Assembly (NCBI GenBank): GCA_902729315.2
Contig: LR746267.1
Span: 563,001 to 627,000 of the forward strand
Reading direction: 5' to 3'
Length of the DNA: 64,000 bases
From: Spirodela intermedia
Taxonomy: Eukaryota > Streptophyta > Magnoliopsida > Alismatales > Araceae
The translations under genes and the position numbers were made by a program. Below, in pieces: positions 12,381 to 23,863 of this stretch (positions are counted from its first letter, which is position 1; each line of letters starts with the position of its first letter). The notes under the pieces were generated by a model. The model was not told where the DNA came from and did not search any database. It saw only the letters and a list, made by a program, of their open reading frames with translations.

Positions 12381-13030
12381 GCCTTGTAGGAAAATTGATC
12401 TGCCTTTTCCATACTAGCTCAAAGATTACATACTTAGTGAGCATCCTTAGTTAATTTATGCATAAACGTAAAGAAGTTTATTCATTAACTGTAAATAGAA
12501 TTTTATAATATTTGAAGGTGAACATTGGTAGAGGTATTTTATTTAAGAAAAATGATCATATCGATTTAGAAATTTATATTGATGTTGATTATGCAAATTC
12601 TATTATTGATTGGAGATCAACTTCAGATTATTGCACACTTCTTGAAGTATCTTATCAGTTGGAGGAGCAAAAAATAGCAAGTTATGACACAATCAAGTGT
12701 AGAATCTGAATTTATTATTATGTCATAAGACATGTGAATTATTATGGGTGAAGTACATCTTAAAAATCTCAAAATTGATAGATAAAGCCGAATCAAGCTC
12801 TATTGTGACAACAAATCAGTTATTAATATCGCTCAAAATCTATGCAACATGATCAAACCAAACATAATGAGATTGACTAGTACTTCATCTAAGAAAAATT
12901 AGATAGTGGCGACATTTACACATCTCCATATATAAACAACTTGCAGATATTCTCAGCAAAGAATTAAACAGACCAAACTTCTAAACATTCATATCCAAGT
13001 TGGGATTGTATGATATGCATTCACTAACTT
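12381..13030 (+). pseudogene. Copia-1 RNase H remnant
   Basis: A broken frame reads CLVGKLICLFHTSSKITYLVS, then YLKVNIGRGILFKKNDHIDLEIYIDVDYA, then DWRSTSDYCTLL. This is the usual order from the reverse transcriptase tail into Copia RNase H, where YxDxDWAG is normal. A YDMHSLT-like tail just before the 3' LTR is also typical. Stops are frequent. Confidence 0.85.
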
Positions 13031-13038
13031 AAGGAAAA

Positions 13039-13343
13039 TGTTGAGGAATGAAATTACAATTATAGCAAAACTATAGTATTATTTGTATATATGTTCTTAT
13101 TAATATAATACTTAGACCCCCTAGTTCACAAGCTGATCGAAGCTACCTAATTGGTTTCACTTATGCTAAAACCAGATCTGATATGCTCGTATTGGGTTGA
13201 TATAAATGTGTACTTAAACCTATTTTTTGACCTAATTTTAATTCCGCCACTTTCTTTCTCTCTCTCCTTTCTCACGAGCCAACGGCTCTCTCCTCGCTGA
13301 TGGCTTCTTTCTCTAGCAAGATTTGATTAGAGTGGTTCCAACA
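13039..13343 (+). repeat. Copia-1 3' LTR
   Basis: It starts TGTTGAGG directly after a purine-rich AAGGAAAA tract and ends CCAACA, so it has the expected TG...CA ends. Its last 200 bases align with 2884-3099. The 5' LTR lacks the first part, so divergence time cannot be judged by eye. Confidence 0.85.
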
Positions 13344-14400
13344 AGTTTGCTTGAGAATTGTCAGTCGTCATGGAATAAAAGAGTCTAGTTTTCCTTCTTC
13401 ACACGGCAAGTGCCCTTCCCACTTCATGACTTCTCGATTGTCTTTTCTTAGTTGTTGACTTTTCTTCGCCTATAAGTGTGGGGGCCCATCAGAAACCTAT
13501 GGGCGGATTTCTGTGGGCGCATCTTTCTTAAACCCGAGCTCTCCTCTCCTTCTCACATTCGATCCTTTGGCGCCATCCACTTCTGAGGAGGAGTAGTGGG
13601 AGAGCTTTGGTCGGTGGTTCTTGAGAGAGAGGTACTTTCTTCTCCTCTGGATCCCTTCCCATTGGGTGTTCTCCGCATGAATCTCTTGAAACTAGTAAGC
13701 GCAATGCAGAGTTATGCCCTTCAAGTAGCCTATCTTTCAATAGTTGGCGCCTCGATGGAGGACGAACTGATCTGTCATGGTTTTTGGGGGGATTCGTTGT
13801 GAGTTATCATGGTAGTAGAAAGATGGAGTGCCGGATGGGGTCGAGAGATTGATAGATAACTCGATTATCCGTGAGTTTATTCATCATCTAAAACCTCTCT
13901 AGAGGAGTCGCCCCTGATAAATTTCCCTCTCCTCTCCTCACCGGGGTATATCTGACGAAATCTTCCTACATTTCAGCCCTCCCCTAATCCGCTCTGAATG
14001 AGAATCTTGGACATTCTTGAGGAGAAACCACTCGAGTGTTAAAGGATCAACCAATGCCCAGCCCCTGTGTTCGTGCGCAGCCAGCCATTCCTCTGTTCGT
14101 CTCCTGTCCTCGCTTCTGCAAGCTGATGCCCCTTTGGTCCCTCTTGTACTTATTTCTTTCTTTCCCTTTTCTTTCACCCTCTGAATTCTCTCCCTCCCTG
14201 CGTGTTCTAATGCCGAAGAAGCTTCTCATACCGAGTCAATCAGACATCATCTACTCTTCTTTTCCGCCCCCTTCGATTTCTCCGCGGGGATCTCGACGGC
14301 ATCTCATTTTTTTTCCGTCCGGAAGGTTTTTCTCCCGATTTACTGGACGGAAAAATAGTTAGCTCAGTGGTCGATTGATGGATTGTCCCCCAGGAAGGAA
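13344..14400. other. intergenic region upstream of the first small membrane gene
   Basis: No protein is recognised. It contains the second 33-bp repeat (13609-13641), then CT-rich sequence toward the gene start, which may be its promoter and leader. No convincing TATA position can be assigned. Confidence 0.5.
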
Positions 14401-14408
14401 GACCGGAG

Positions 14409-14831
14409 ATGCGGCAAGTTCTTGCCCCGATTCTCTTTCTGCTGAGTGCCCTGTGCACCCCGCCGCCGGGCCTTCCGGGAATCGGGGATCGAGCCGCCAA
14501 CATGGTATTAGAGGACGGGGCTAAAGAGCTGGCAGAGGAGCTCAAGGAACAGAAGCAGACCGCCGTCCTCCTCGTCAAGCTGTCGGCTGGTCTGATCTTC
14601 ACCATCTACGGGCCCCTGCACCGGGTCATCTTCTGCGTAAGCGCCATCCTGCTTATCGTCTGTCTCCTCCTGAGCCTTTTCACGGCCATCCTGGCCACCG
14701 TCCGCCGGAGCTCGCCGGCGGCCGCCAGGTGGGCCAGAATCGTCAATTGCGGCGTCCTTATCGCCATTGCCCTCGTCGTGATGGAATGGGCAGCGGCGCC
14801 AGCTGGTGCCGGTGCGCTGAATACGTATTGA
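14409..14831 (+). CDS. small three-helix membrane protein, family member 1 (intact)
   Basis: A 140-residue intact frame with no recognised domain. Three hydrophobic helices are visible: about 50-68 (TAVLLVKLSAGLIF), 73-98 (VIFCVSAILLIVCLLLSLF) and 115-130 (GVLIAIALVVMEW). A charged block ELAEELKEQKQTA precedes helix 1, and SSPAAARWARIVN links helices 2 and 3. Both blocks recur in the loci at 31176, 35092 and 46190, which makes this a real family. I chose the start at 14409 rather than 14502 because the extra 31 residues align with the N-terminus of the minus-strand member (PP, DR and EDG in step). Codon use is GC-rich, unlike the AT-rich surroundings. Function is unknown; a small endomembrane or plastid protein is only a guess. 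Confidence 0.72.
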   Translation: MRQVLAPILFLLSALCTPPPGLPGIGDRAANMVLEDGAKELAEELKEQKQTAVLLVKLSAGLIFTIYGPLHRVIFCVSAILLIVCLLLSLFTAILATVRRSSPAAARWARIVNCGVLIAIALVVMEWAAAPAGAGALNTY

Positions 14832-16180
14832 TTCCTGATCCTCGTCCATAATTGTTCTGTGTACTCTCTCATCTCCTGCCGCTTCCTCGTCGAGCTTCTC
14901 CCACGGAACGTAGATCCCCGTGGCGATCATGTTCTTGTCTCTGTTCTTGCGAAGGGTCTGCGTCTGCTGTTCCCCCATTGTTCTGTTTTGGTGGCAGGGG
15001 ATCCAATGTCTGTCGAACCTTCTCTCTCTGTCTCTCTGTCTCTCTGCCGATTGAGGCTATGAGAATTTCTCAATGCTGAAAGAAGGTACTTTTTAGATTG
15101 AATGGATCTGGTTCACGAACCGGCCAGATTTGCCTTCTGAACTTCTCCAGGTCCGGGATGGCCTGCTCCCCATCAGCCACCATCGTTATCAAGTCTCACG
15201 TCAAGTGGCGTCTCATTGATGGCACTAAATCCCAAGCCCCTGGCCCCACGCATGTCTCTTTCTGTCTCTTTCTGTCTCTTTCTGTCCGAATGTTCGACTG
15301 CCTGCGCCCGGCGCCGGATCTCGCCGCCTTTTCTGAAACACCATGAGCCGACAAACGGTTCATTGTCGACACATGACTTTGAACCCCCGGATAACGTCTG
15401 GAGCCCCTGAAAACTTGGTGTCGCTCGTGAAGGCAAACGTGCACGCGCCAAGGGGACAGATGGGTTGACCGGAGCCAACAGGAAATACCGACAATAACCG
15501 GCACGTGGCAGCCCCAACGCGTTCCTGCATTCAGTCTCTCAGTCATTCCGTTAGATGCTAGAATCTGTGGGCCCGACCTCCCCCTCTAGGAGCCCTCCGC
15601 CTTTTTGGAAATTCAACCCCATGTGCCGACAAAGGGTTCGTTGCTGACGTGGGGTCAACAATCACCTCGGAAAGCCCCGTCAGCTGGCCCCACTACCGCC
15701 CCAGCGTGCTGCGCCTCCAGACAGCAACGGCAAGATTTCAAATTCAACGGCATGACATAAGAAACGACGAGAGACTTTCAGGGCTTGGCGGATAAGAGCG
15801 TGGAGACGTGAGTCAAGCAGGTGTTGTTCCTGTTTGCGGCGAGGTGACGGCATGAGAAGTCGCACATGCTGGAAGTTGGAGAAACCTAGAAGCATAGCAT
15901 ACACGTGTCCGCCGTCGAGGCACAGGTGTCATTAGCTTCCCATCCTCGGGGTATGTTGGGTATCATCAGTTCACCATCTGGTTGATGCTGGGAAATAAGT
16001 GGGCCCGGAAAAGTTAGCAAAGAGGTTGCTTGGACAAGAAGAGATCTCTTTTCATTTGCTGTGGCCGCGAGTGTCAAAGCTATTTTCTACCTTCAACCTT
16101 TACTTTATTTAGTTACGTCACTTAGAGGCCCACGAAATGGGGGGAATGAGTTGATGAACAAAAGAACACAAACTCACCCA
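14832..16180. other. intergenic, with degenerate direct repeats
   Basis: No gene is seen. Two diverged copies of a block beginning CCGCCTTTT and containing GACAAA(C/G)GGTTC(A/G)TTG lie about 278 bp apart, at about 15324-15420 and 15596-15695. A third relative is near 650-740. The remainder is unassigned. Confidence 0.6.
15324..15695 (+). repeat. two diverged copies of a non-coding block
   Basis: Shared words in order are CCGCCTTTT, CCGACAAA, GGTTC, TTG and GAC. The core can form a short GACAA/TTGTC hairpin in two of the three window copies. The repeat is imperfect and non-coding. Confidence 0.65.
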
Positions 16181-17678
16181 CCCATAAAAATACCCAATTT
16201 TGGCAAAATTTGAGCCTGAGACAGACGTTACCCACCGAAAAAAAGCCCAGATGTGGCAAGACTTCAAAGCAGACAGAAGTTACCGAGCCAAATTGGGAGC
16301 TGTGTGCCGATTTTTCAGGGATGAATCCAGACAATTCCTAAACGATGTACAGTCGAAAGTCAGAACCCAATTAATCTGTCCATGGCGATGGGGCGGGGAG
16401 AGAGACGTTCATATCACAGACTTTTATAATTTCTCGGTTGAGACAGACCACACCAATGATGCATATGGAGGTCAACCAGCGGATAAACTCAGCCCCCAGA
16501 AAAAGCTAACCTAGATGTGGTCAACTCTATCTGCCCATGCTAAGAGTTGCCTGGAATTTCTAAGAAGAAAGATCCCAATTAATGTGAAAATAGGCCAAAA
16601 TACCTCCTTGGCTTCAAATATTGGATATAGTCTGTTGTATGATTTCAGAAGCACTACAATATCCAGAAAAGCTATGGATATTTTAAAATTATATTACATC
16701 ACGGAAGGCTTTTCTTCATACCCCCCCAATTTCGTAGAGTGATTATTGAAGGAGAATGTCTAGGCACTTCGCCTCACTTTTAGGGCTTCACACTATCATC
16801 ATTTTTTATTTTTTAAAAACTGAAATATTTAGCTAGGCATTTAACTTCTCCTCATGAGTTTTCTAATTGAGAAACCACCTCCTAAATGATAATTACTAAA
16901 TTATAAAGTACAGATGTATCAAATGAGTTCAATGATATTTCTCATACATATAATGAGTATTCTAATAATTTTTCTATTGATTCAACCTTCTTATCTTTGA
17001 CTATGAGAACTCTAACATACTCCAAGTCAAATATGTTAAATAATCTTCCATTCATTAATGAAATATGAAGTATGAATATGGGTTATGGTTGTCCCATAAG
17101 TATTAAATTCTCAAAAAAATTAAAAAAATATGCTCATATAAGATTTTCAAAAAAGATGTTAATAGATTTTAACAGATATTTCATTCAGTCGCACCTTAAC
17201 CCTCAACTTACATGACATTATCCTCAATGGCATAATTAAACAATTTAAATAATCATAAGAGATAAGTGCATAGAACCTGAAAAAGTCATTTGTCTTCTTC
17301 CATACTTCTCTGGACATCATGAATGTGGACACTATTATTCCTACTAAGATAAGAAGAAAAACATAAGAATAAAAAAAACAAAGAACAAAATAAAATTTCA
17401 AAGAAACTTTTAGTTGCCTCCCAATAATTGCTAATTTTAATGTCTTCAACTAGACATGATACACTTTATTTTTAAAAACTGATCTATTGCCATTAAATTA
17501 TTAGAAATACATCCTCACAATTTATATTAATACTTTAAAATTATTTTCAAAAATAATATAACTGTAGGCTATCATATATTTCTTGTAACTTGTTTCCTAC
17601 ATGTAAAATATTAGGGTCCTTCATCAATTGCCCATGCATGATTGATGTAACTTTAAAATCGTAGATATGAATGCATCT
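16181..17678. other. intergenic, AT-rich to the right
   Basis: A 53-bp imperfect duplication is visible at 16201-16253 and 16254-16306 (TGGCAA...GACAGA(C/A)GTTACC). An open frame runs across it, but its content is just this repeat. From 16750 to 17678 the DNA is AT-rich with no recognisable gene. Confidence 0.55.
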
Positions 17679-17812
17679 TGTAGAGATATATATACATATA
17701 TTTTTATCCTTTTTTATGTTTATGGGCTTGGCTCACTTTCTCTCTCTCCTCACCCTTTATGTATAGGGCTTTTGCCCTCTTTTTATGATTATTATATTAT
17801 TTTTTGTCTACA
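17679..17812 (+). repeat. Copia-2 5' LTR (134 bp)
   Basis: It starts TGTAGAGATA and ends GTCTACA just before the primer-binding site. It aligns throughout with 23864-23980, sharing TTTATCC, TTTATGGGC, CTCTCTCCTCAC, GGCTTT and ATGATTATTATATTATTTT. At about 130 bp it is unusually short for a full-length Copia element. Confidence 0.85.
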
Positions 17813-17824
17813 TGGTATCAAAGC
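17813..17824 (+). other. Copia-2 primer-binding site
   Basis: TGGTATCAAAGC abuts the 5' LTR and differs from the standard initiator-tRNA complement by one base (A for G). Confidence 0.9.
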
Positions 17825-18169
17825 TTACGCTTTTCTATTGGCCATTGTAGCCACTGCCAATGCACCAACACGCACACCAGTGCACCCACTAGGCTGACCA
17901 ACAAGCCCTCTGGCTGGTCAATACTCTTTTGGGCTCCATTGTGCCTTAGGACCACCTCAAGGGGCTGTCTACCCTCTTCTGTGCCCTAAGGCACACCCTA
18001 GGCCCTATCTGCCTTAGGGCATCTTGGGTGTACATATCCAATGGTGGCTTGTTTGTGTGTTCAAGGACTCTCCCATATGTTAGTTTTTCACCAACATGTC
18101 CAATGACTTGGGGAGTTTTGAGACATCTATGGGTGAGAATATTATTTATGCAATGCCTACAGCACATTC

Positions 18170-18860
18170 GACTCCTAATTTCGTCACTTACTGCTTATCG
18201 GGAGCCGATAATTCTCAACAATAGAGTCGTGTTGTTCATGTTTATCTTACAAGACAAGATCTATTGTCTCTCATTATGGAGGATCATCTTAGATTAATCT
18301 ACATCAATAATCTCACCCGCCAATATGATATCTAGGCTGAGTTTTATGATATGTAGAAATGATAGCACTCATTTGTGGAGTACTTTAGAGCATTTATTCG
18401 AGTTGAGCAATAATTTACTTCATTGATAATCCATTGATCATACAACAATGCATCACTACTAGGATTGCTTTAATGCATCAACTTTCTACGGAGTCTTCTA
18501 ACATAATACAATAGTGCATGGAACTAGTTCATCTTGAAGTCGAAAGTTCTTTCTCTTGTTGAGATTTTTTGACATCTCTCTCATATGCCTATTACTTCAG
18601 CGACTTCCTCTCCTTCACCTAAGTTTGTTATTCTAACCGTCTCTTTTGCTGCTCCTCTAATGGTGGTCGCCCCTATGGCTCTAAAGATCAAGGACTTGAT
18701 GAAGGTGCACGTGGTGACAAGCATGGTAAATTCAATCATTGTCTTGACTATTCTTATTGTGGTTGGAAGGGCCACACTCGAGATTAGAATTATGTTCTTC
18801 ATAAGTGTCTCCAAGTTCATGTTGCTACATCAAATGAGACCACTATGTATCCACTAACTC
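18170..18860 (+). pseudogene. Copia-2 gag remnant
   Basis: A broken gag frame. The nucleocapsid knuckle is still legible at 18717-18800 as HCLDYSYCGWKGHTRD followed by a stop in place of the last Cys. Reading requires changing frame several times. Confidence 0.7.
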
Positions 18861-19059
18861 GACCAACAACTTCATCCACTCTTCTTAATTTTGTCATAAT
18901 CAAGGAGGTACAACGAGTTCTCCAAGAATGTATAGTTGTTCAGCATTTATCTTGATAGATTGTCACTCTAGTTGCACCTCTAACTCTGCACTATCATGTG
19001 ATCACTGCCTTTGTTACTTGGCTCAGTCATATACTACTCAAAAGACATCTACATTTGCT

Positions 19060-19599
19060 AACATAAGTTACAGATCCTTGATTCAGGTGTTACTCATCAT
19101 ATCTAAGATATATATTCTTATTTCACCTTCTACTACTCAAATCGTTATCAATCTTTGCTCACACTTGCTATTAGATTGAAGACTTCAGTTCTTGACATTG
19201 AGACTTCTTTGACCTTGCCTTGTCTTTCTCTTATATCAATTTTATATGTTCTTCAATCTCTTTTTAACCTTATTTCTATTAGTTCTCTTACTCGCACGCA
19301 TAGTATCTCCACTACATTTTTTTCTGAATCTTATGTTGTATAGTACTTAACAGCTGAAACAAGATTGAGAAAAGGGTTCAATGTGATGGTCTTTATTACT
19401 TACATCCTCTAGATCTAGTGACTCATGCTAGTGTATCTTTGCTTAATATTTATAGTCTACTTAGGCATGTCTCTCTTTCAAAGTTCACACATTTATTTCC
19501 TAGTTTGTTGCATTTGTCTACATTCAAGTATGCCTCTTGCCAGTTTAAAAAGCACACTAAAATAATCTTTTCTTTACATTGGTACTTACAATTACATCT
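19060..19599 (+). pseudogene. Copia-2 protease and pre-integrase remnant
   Basis: ILDSGVTHHIS at about 19073 keeps the intact Asp-Ser-Gly protease triad. LRHVSLSKFTHLFPSLLHLSTF...CQFKKHT at about 19453-19557 is the conserved pre-integrase zinc region (normally LGHxSxxKL...CxxCxxGKxxR). It ends at the solo LTR. Confidence 0.85.
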
Positions 19600-21240
19600 T
19601 GACATGACTTACTCATTGTATAATAAATCATATAAATTTAAAATTCATAAATTTATGAAATATTTTGTAAATTTTAGAAATATAGCATATCAAATAAATT
19701 AATGATAATTCAAGAAAATATTTCAAACATAGTAAAAAATTTCAAAGTCAATCACAAGGATGTAAGATAATATCTAATAATACTTTAGAATGTTCATAAA
19801 AGAATACAAGTTTTTATGATTTTTAGACTAAAGAATAAATATATAATATATTTAAAAATTTACAAAAAAGAGAAATAAGAGTACAAATGTTAAGATGATG
19901 TCAGCAACTTTGATGAATGCGATTCATGTGGAAATAGAGTTCTGATCGATGTTTCATATATAAGTGATTTAGATGATTTAATCAGTCAAATCAAGATATG
20001 TAAAAATCAAAAACTTAAAATCACATAATTATTATTAAATTAAAGTAAGAAAAGTACAATTTAGCTTACCATATAGTTATCGTTGAAATTCGAGAAGATT
20101 ATCGTGTAATGTTTATAGCCTCAAAGGCTCTCTTTAGACAAGGGTGACATGAATCTTTAGATCTTTTTGCAAAGTCTAGAAATCAATGAAATAAATTGAC
20201 GAATCATCTCTAATAGTTTTCACCTAATAGAGTGAAAAAATATCAATTTTGCGGATCTTTAACAGCTATCATCTAAGAGATATAAACTAGATGAAGGTAG
20301 GGTGTATTTTATGATGTTTTATACTCAAGTCCGCATAGCAAGAGGAGGCTCTTCATCACTATCTGATATGTTCTCAAGAGGTGGCGACTCATCTCCTAAT
20401 GAATCATCATCTTTCTTATGACAACTTATTTGTCAATCAATCGAAGATAATTTACTCATTAGATTCATATTCTTTCTATCTAAAATCATCTAATAATTTT
20501 AATAATTTTACTCTGTGAATCGTGTTGACGAAATTTTTGATAAATGATTGAGTGATTTTAATAACTTAATTCATCAGCAATCTATAAAAAAATCATAATT
20601 TAATCAAATAAAAATATGAATTTTAGCTTTGGTAGCATTTGAAACCTCACTAATCACTCACTTACAAGAGAAAGAGTGAAATAAGGGTATTTGTTTTTCA
20701 TAAATAAGAGGTATTTTAGATATTAAAATCATTAAAAACCTTCTAGAAAGTTGTGACTATCAATTTAGTCTCACATTAGTTATATACTAAGTTTTGAGAT
20801 GGATATATAGTAGTACGAGATTGGTAATCAATTTGTCCCTTTCTCGCATGTGTACGACCTTCCTTAGCCCACACTCGATTGACCACTAGTGATATGGAAG
20901 TAGAGTGATGCACATGTGTCCCCTATTAGTCCATCCTTAGCCACTCAAGCTTCTGCTTGTAACTCTACCTTACTATGCTTCCGACCCACTTGTGAGCCCA
21001 ACTGATTGGTAGATTCTCCCCTTTTTTATCTTTTTATTTTATTTCTCTTTATTTATTTTAAAAATAAATTTATATAAATTGTATAAATTTACATAAAATC
21101 ACATAATTAATCAAAAACTCACATTAACTAACTAAAAACTATTTTTCTAATTTAACACACATATAAGTCTATTTATTATGAGTTAAAGCTAAAATTATAT
21201 TATTAATTAATTATAAACACATGATAATGAAGACTTATCA
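19600..21240 (+). mobile_element. Solo LTR 'B' (1,641 bp) with CATCT target duplication
   Basis: It begins TGACATGACTTAC and ends GACTTATCA, giving TG...CA ends, and is flanked by CATCT at 19595-19599 and 21241-21245. It has no internal domain, so it is the product of LTR-LTR recombination. It contains a TCTCACATTAG...ATATAT promoter-like stretch near 20790. Other copies lie at 6719-11856 (minus), 31962-33454, 42780-44215 and 45230-46098, with a short 3' scrap near 27895. No family protein is present in the window, so Copia or Gypsy membership cannot be decided. Confidence 0.9.
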
Positions 21241-21245
21241 CATCT

Positions 21246-22310
21246 TCTTTTAAACTTGTTCATTTTAACATTTAAGGTCCAAGTTGTGTATCTATACAAT
21301 TTGATTATAAATATTTTATTGTTTTTATTGGTGACTATTTGCATCTTATACGAGTGTATCTTATGAATGATTGATCTAAGTTGTTTCCTATCTTTGCAGT
21401 CTTTTATGTGGAAGTTCGCACACAATTTGACACCGCCATCTGCACTCTTTACTCAAATAATACAAATGAGTATTTTAGCTTACCCATAACCACCTTATTT
21501 TATAAATATTATATTTTTTACCATTCATCTTGCCTCCATATCCCTCAATAGAATGCCTCCATAACCACAAGCTTCACCATATTATTAAGATACTCGCACG
21601 TTTCTCACTATCACTCATGTCCTCTATAGTGTAGGGGGATGTTATAGTCATTGTTGCATACCTCATTAACTGGATGTCATCTTCCATCCTCTAGTATAAG
21701 AATTTCTTTTCTATCCTCTATCTTAGGTACCCTCTTTTTCATTTATATTCATGCATATCTAATTGTTTGTGAACAATTCATCAATTTGGACTTGGTTTAG
21801 ATAAGTTTGCACCCAAGTCTGTGAAGTATATTTTCTTCGATGACTCTCACCTCTAAAAAAAATATCATTATTATTGTCTTTTGACTCATCATTATTTTAT
21901 GTCTATAGATGTTACCTTCTTTGAAGGGTATCCTTTCTTTAGACCGTATGAGACTACTCCTTCTTTATGTGACTTTAGGTCTATCTTGTTAGTATTTTAT
22001 GAGTCTCTTTCTTTACCGGTCTCATCTTCTTCTTATTTTCATGTGCCATAAGTTTCTCTTTCATCATCTACACTTATCAATTGTTGATCCTTCTCCATCT
22101 TATGGTGTTTTACTCATGCCATCCTTTATACGTCCAACACCACCATCCTTACCTACACCATCCTTGTCATTAAACTTCAACCTTTTGATCATCCTACAAA
22201 AAGTATTACGTTCTTATACCAAATATCATATTTCTAAGTTTATTTTATATTCTCATCTCACCTCATCATATCATACCTTTCTTCATACCTTTCTTTCTAG
22301 CCTGTGATCT
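21246..22310 (+). pseudogene. Copia-2 integrase remnant
   Basis: FKLVHFNI, GPSCVS, FIGDYLHLIRVYLMND, then FYVEVRTQFDTAICTLYSNNTNEYFS and KSVKYIFFDDSHL follow each other as in Copia integrase. One catalytic Asp (RSDN) has become YSNN. Stops are scattered throughout. Confidence 0.85.
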
Positions 22311-22359
22311 AGTTTTATTTACAAAACTATTTTCCAAGCATTGAATCACCCTAGTTGAT

Positions 22360-23760
22360 GTGCTGCAGTGGTAGAAGAGATTAAGGCCCTTTGTCGTACA
22401 TCCACTTAGCACTTTGTTCATTATCCTTTGTCTACTCCTAAAGTTGTCATTGAATGTTCATGGTCAAGATGACTACAAGTGGTTATGTTAATCACTTCAA
22501 AGCTCACTTAGTGGCCTTGAGATTTTTTTAGACATAAAACTTTATTCTCAATGATAGAGCTTACTTCAATTTATATCTTATTGGTGTTTGCAATCTACTT
22601 CCAATGACCTCTTCACCATTTTGCTATGAGGAATGTTTTTTTGGTTTTGAACATTAACTATAATGTTTCCAACAGCCAAAAATCATGATTTTTTTTTTCA
22701 TAAATCTAAAAAAATGACAATCATGATTTTTGGTTGTTAGAAATATTCTAATATTTGGTAAATCTCGAAAACATGGAATCAAGTTATTGAGTCAAGGATT
22801 AAATCAGGTAATTCCTTAAAATAAAAATAGAATAATTCAGATATTCCTTCCAATTCATTTCATGATGATCTTGAGGAAGATGTGTATATGAAGCAGCCTC
22901 CTAATTTTGTTTTGACTAACTCACCAGATTATATGTGTTATAGCTGAAATCTATCTATGGGTAGAAGTAGTGTCCTCATATTTAATTTAGTTATTTTTGC
23001 ATATTGGTTCAAGATTTAGATCTTTGTCAAACTACCTGTAATATTATCATGTTATATCGATCACATTGTCGTGCACTATGTTATTCTATTTGTCTATGTT
23101 GATGACATTATTCAAACAGATGATGATAGATATGATATCTCTAATAGATAGAACAAAATGATAATTAAGGTTCTGAGTTAACTTTGATATTTTTTTGGTA
23201 TTAAGGTTTTGAGTAGGGATGTTGTATCAAATCTGCTCCTACGCTGATGAATTCAAAGATCATGTTACTTCTAGATTTAGGTGATGTTTTTGAGGATCCG
23301 AGACAATTATGTCAATTATTAAGATGATTTAATTACTTGACCTTGACTTGTCCTAACCTTTTTCTTGTTACGAGTGTCATCAGTGAATTTATAGTTAATC
23401 CATGCACTACTCACTATGATATAGTTATCAGGATCCTTTGATATCTAAAGAAAAATTTTGGCCAAGAATTTTTGTATGTCTTTTTCATCCCTTGATGTTT
23501 ATAGCTATTCTAATGTAGACTGAACATGTTCTCCTATTGATCAGTGCTCCACTATTTGCTATTACATCTTTAAAAGAGTGAATCTTATCTCCTAGAAGAG
23601 CAAGATGTAACAAGTAGTTACATTGTCTAGTACTGAATCAGAATATTAAGTTATATGGATTGACTACATACGAGCTTCTTTTGGTACATCAATTTCTTAT
23701 AGAGTTTGGCCTCTTCCGTCCTCAAGCTATACTTCTCTTCTATGACTAGGTGTTTTTGAA
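22360..23760 (+). pseudogene. Copia-2 reverse transcriptase and RNase H remnant
   Basis: LFVYVDDIIQTDDD at about 23090 is an intact YVDD catalytic motif. LRYFFGIKVL follows. VTLSSTESEY at about 23620 is the RNase H STEAEY-type motif. Multiple stops and frame changes are present. A short hairpin (22666-22743) interrupts the first part. Confidence 0.85.
22666..22743. repeat. 78-bp hairpin with 25-bp inverted arms
   Basis: The arms TTTCCAACAGCCAAAAATCA... and its complement ...TTTTTGGTTGTTAGAAA pair with two mismatches around a 28-bp T-rich/A-rich loop. It resembles a tiny MITE, but no clear target duplication is visible. Confidence 0.75.
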
Positions 23761-23863
23761 AGCATAGCTTGTAGGTTACTTTTGAAGGCTTCATAGTCCT
23801 TAGTTGGATTTGTCTTGCTCCAAACTTAGAGTTTCGATATCTATGCTCTAATTTGAATAGGGT

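Larger units (their letters stand above)
2884..13343 (+). mobile_element. Copia-1: decayed Ty1/Copia retrotransposon with nested insertions
   Basis: The recognisable order is LTR remnant, primer-binding site, gag zinc knuckle, protease, integrase, reverse transcriptase, RNase H and 3' LTR, all reading plus. That is the diagnostic Copia order, with integrase before reverse transcriptase. Every domain carries stops or frameshifts, so the element is dead. About 5.6 kb of foreign DNA splits the reverse transcriptase/RNase H part: a solo LTR at 6719-11856 and a second insert at about 11916-12380. The 5' LTR has lost its first third, so no target duplication can be read across the ends. Confidence 0.9.

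Noticed and set aside
14508-14978. 156-codon minus-strand frame opposite membrane gene 1
   Set aside because: Antisense shadow. The plus-strand frame has paralogues elsewhere in the window; this one is acidic, low in complexity and has none.
16200-16742. Two consecutive plus-strand frames (104 and 75 codons)
   Set aside because: The first consists largely of a 53-bp non-coding duplication and the second has no recognisable content; no promoter or intron logic joins them.
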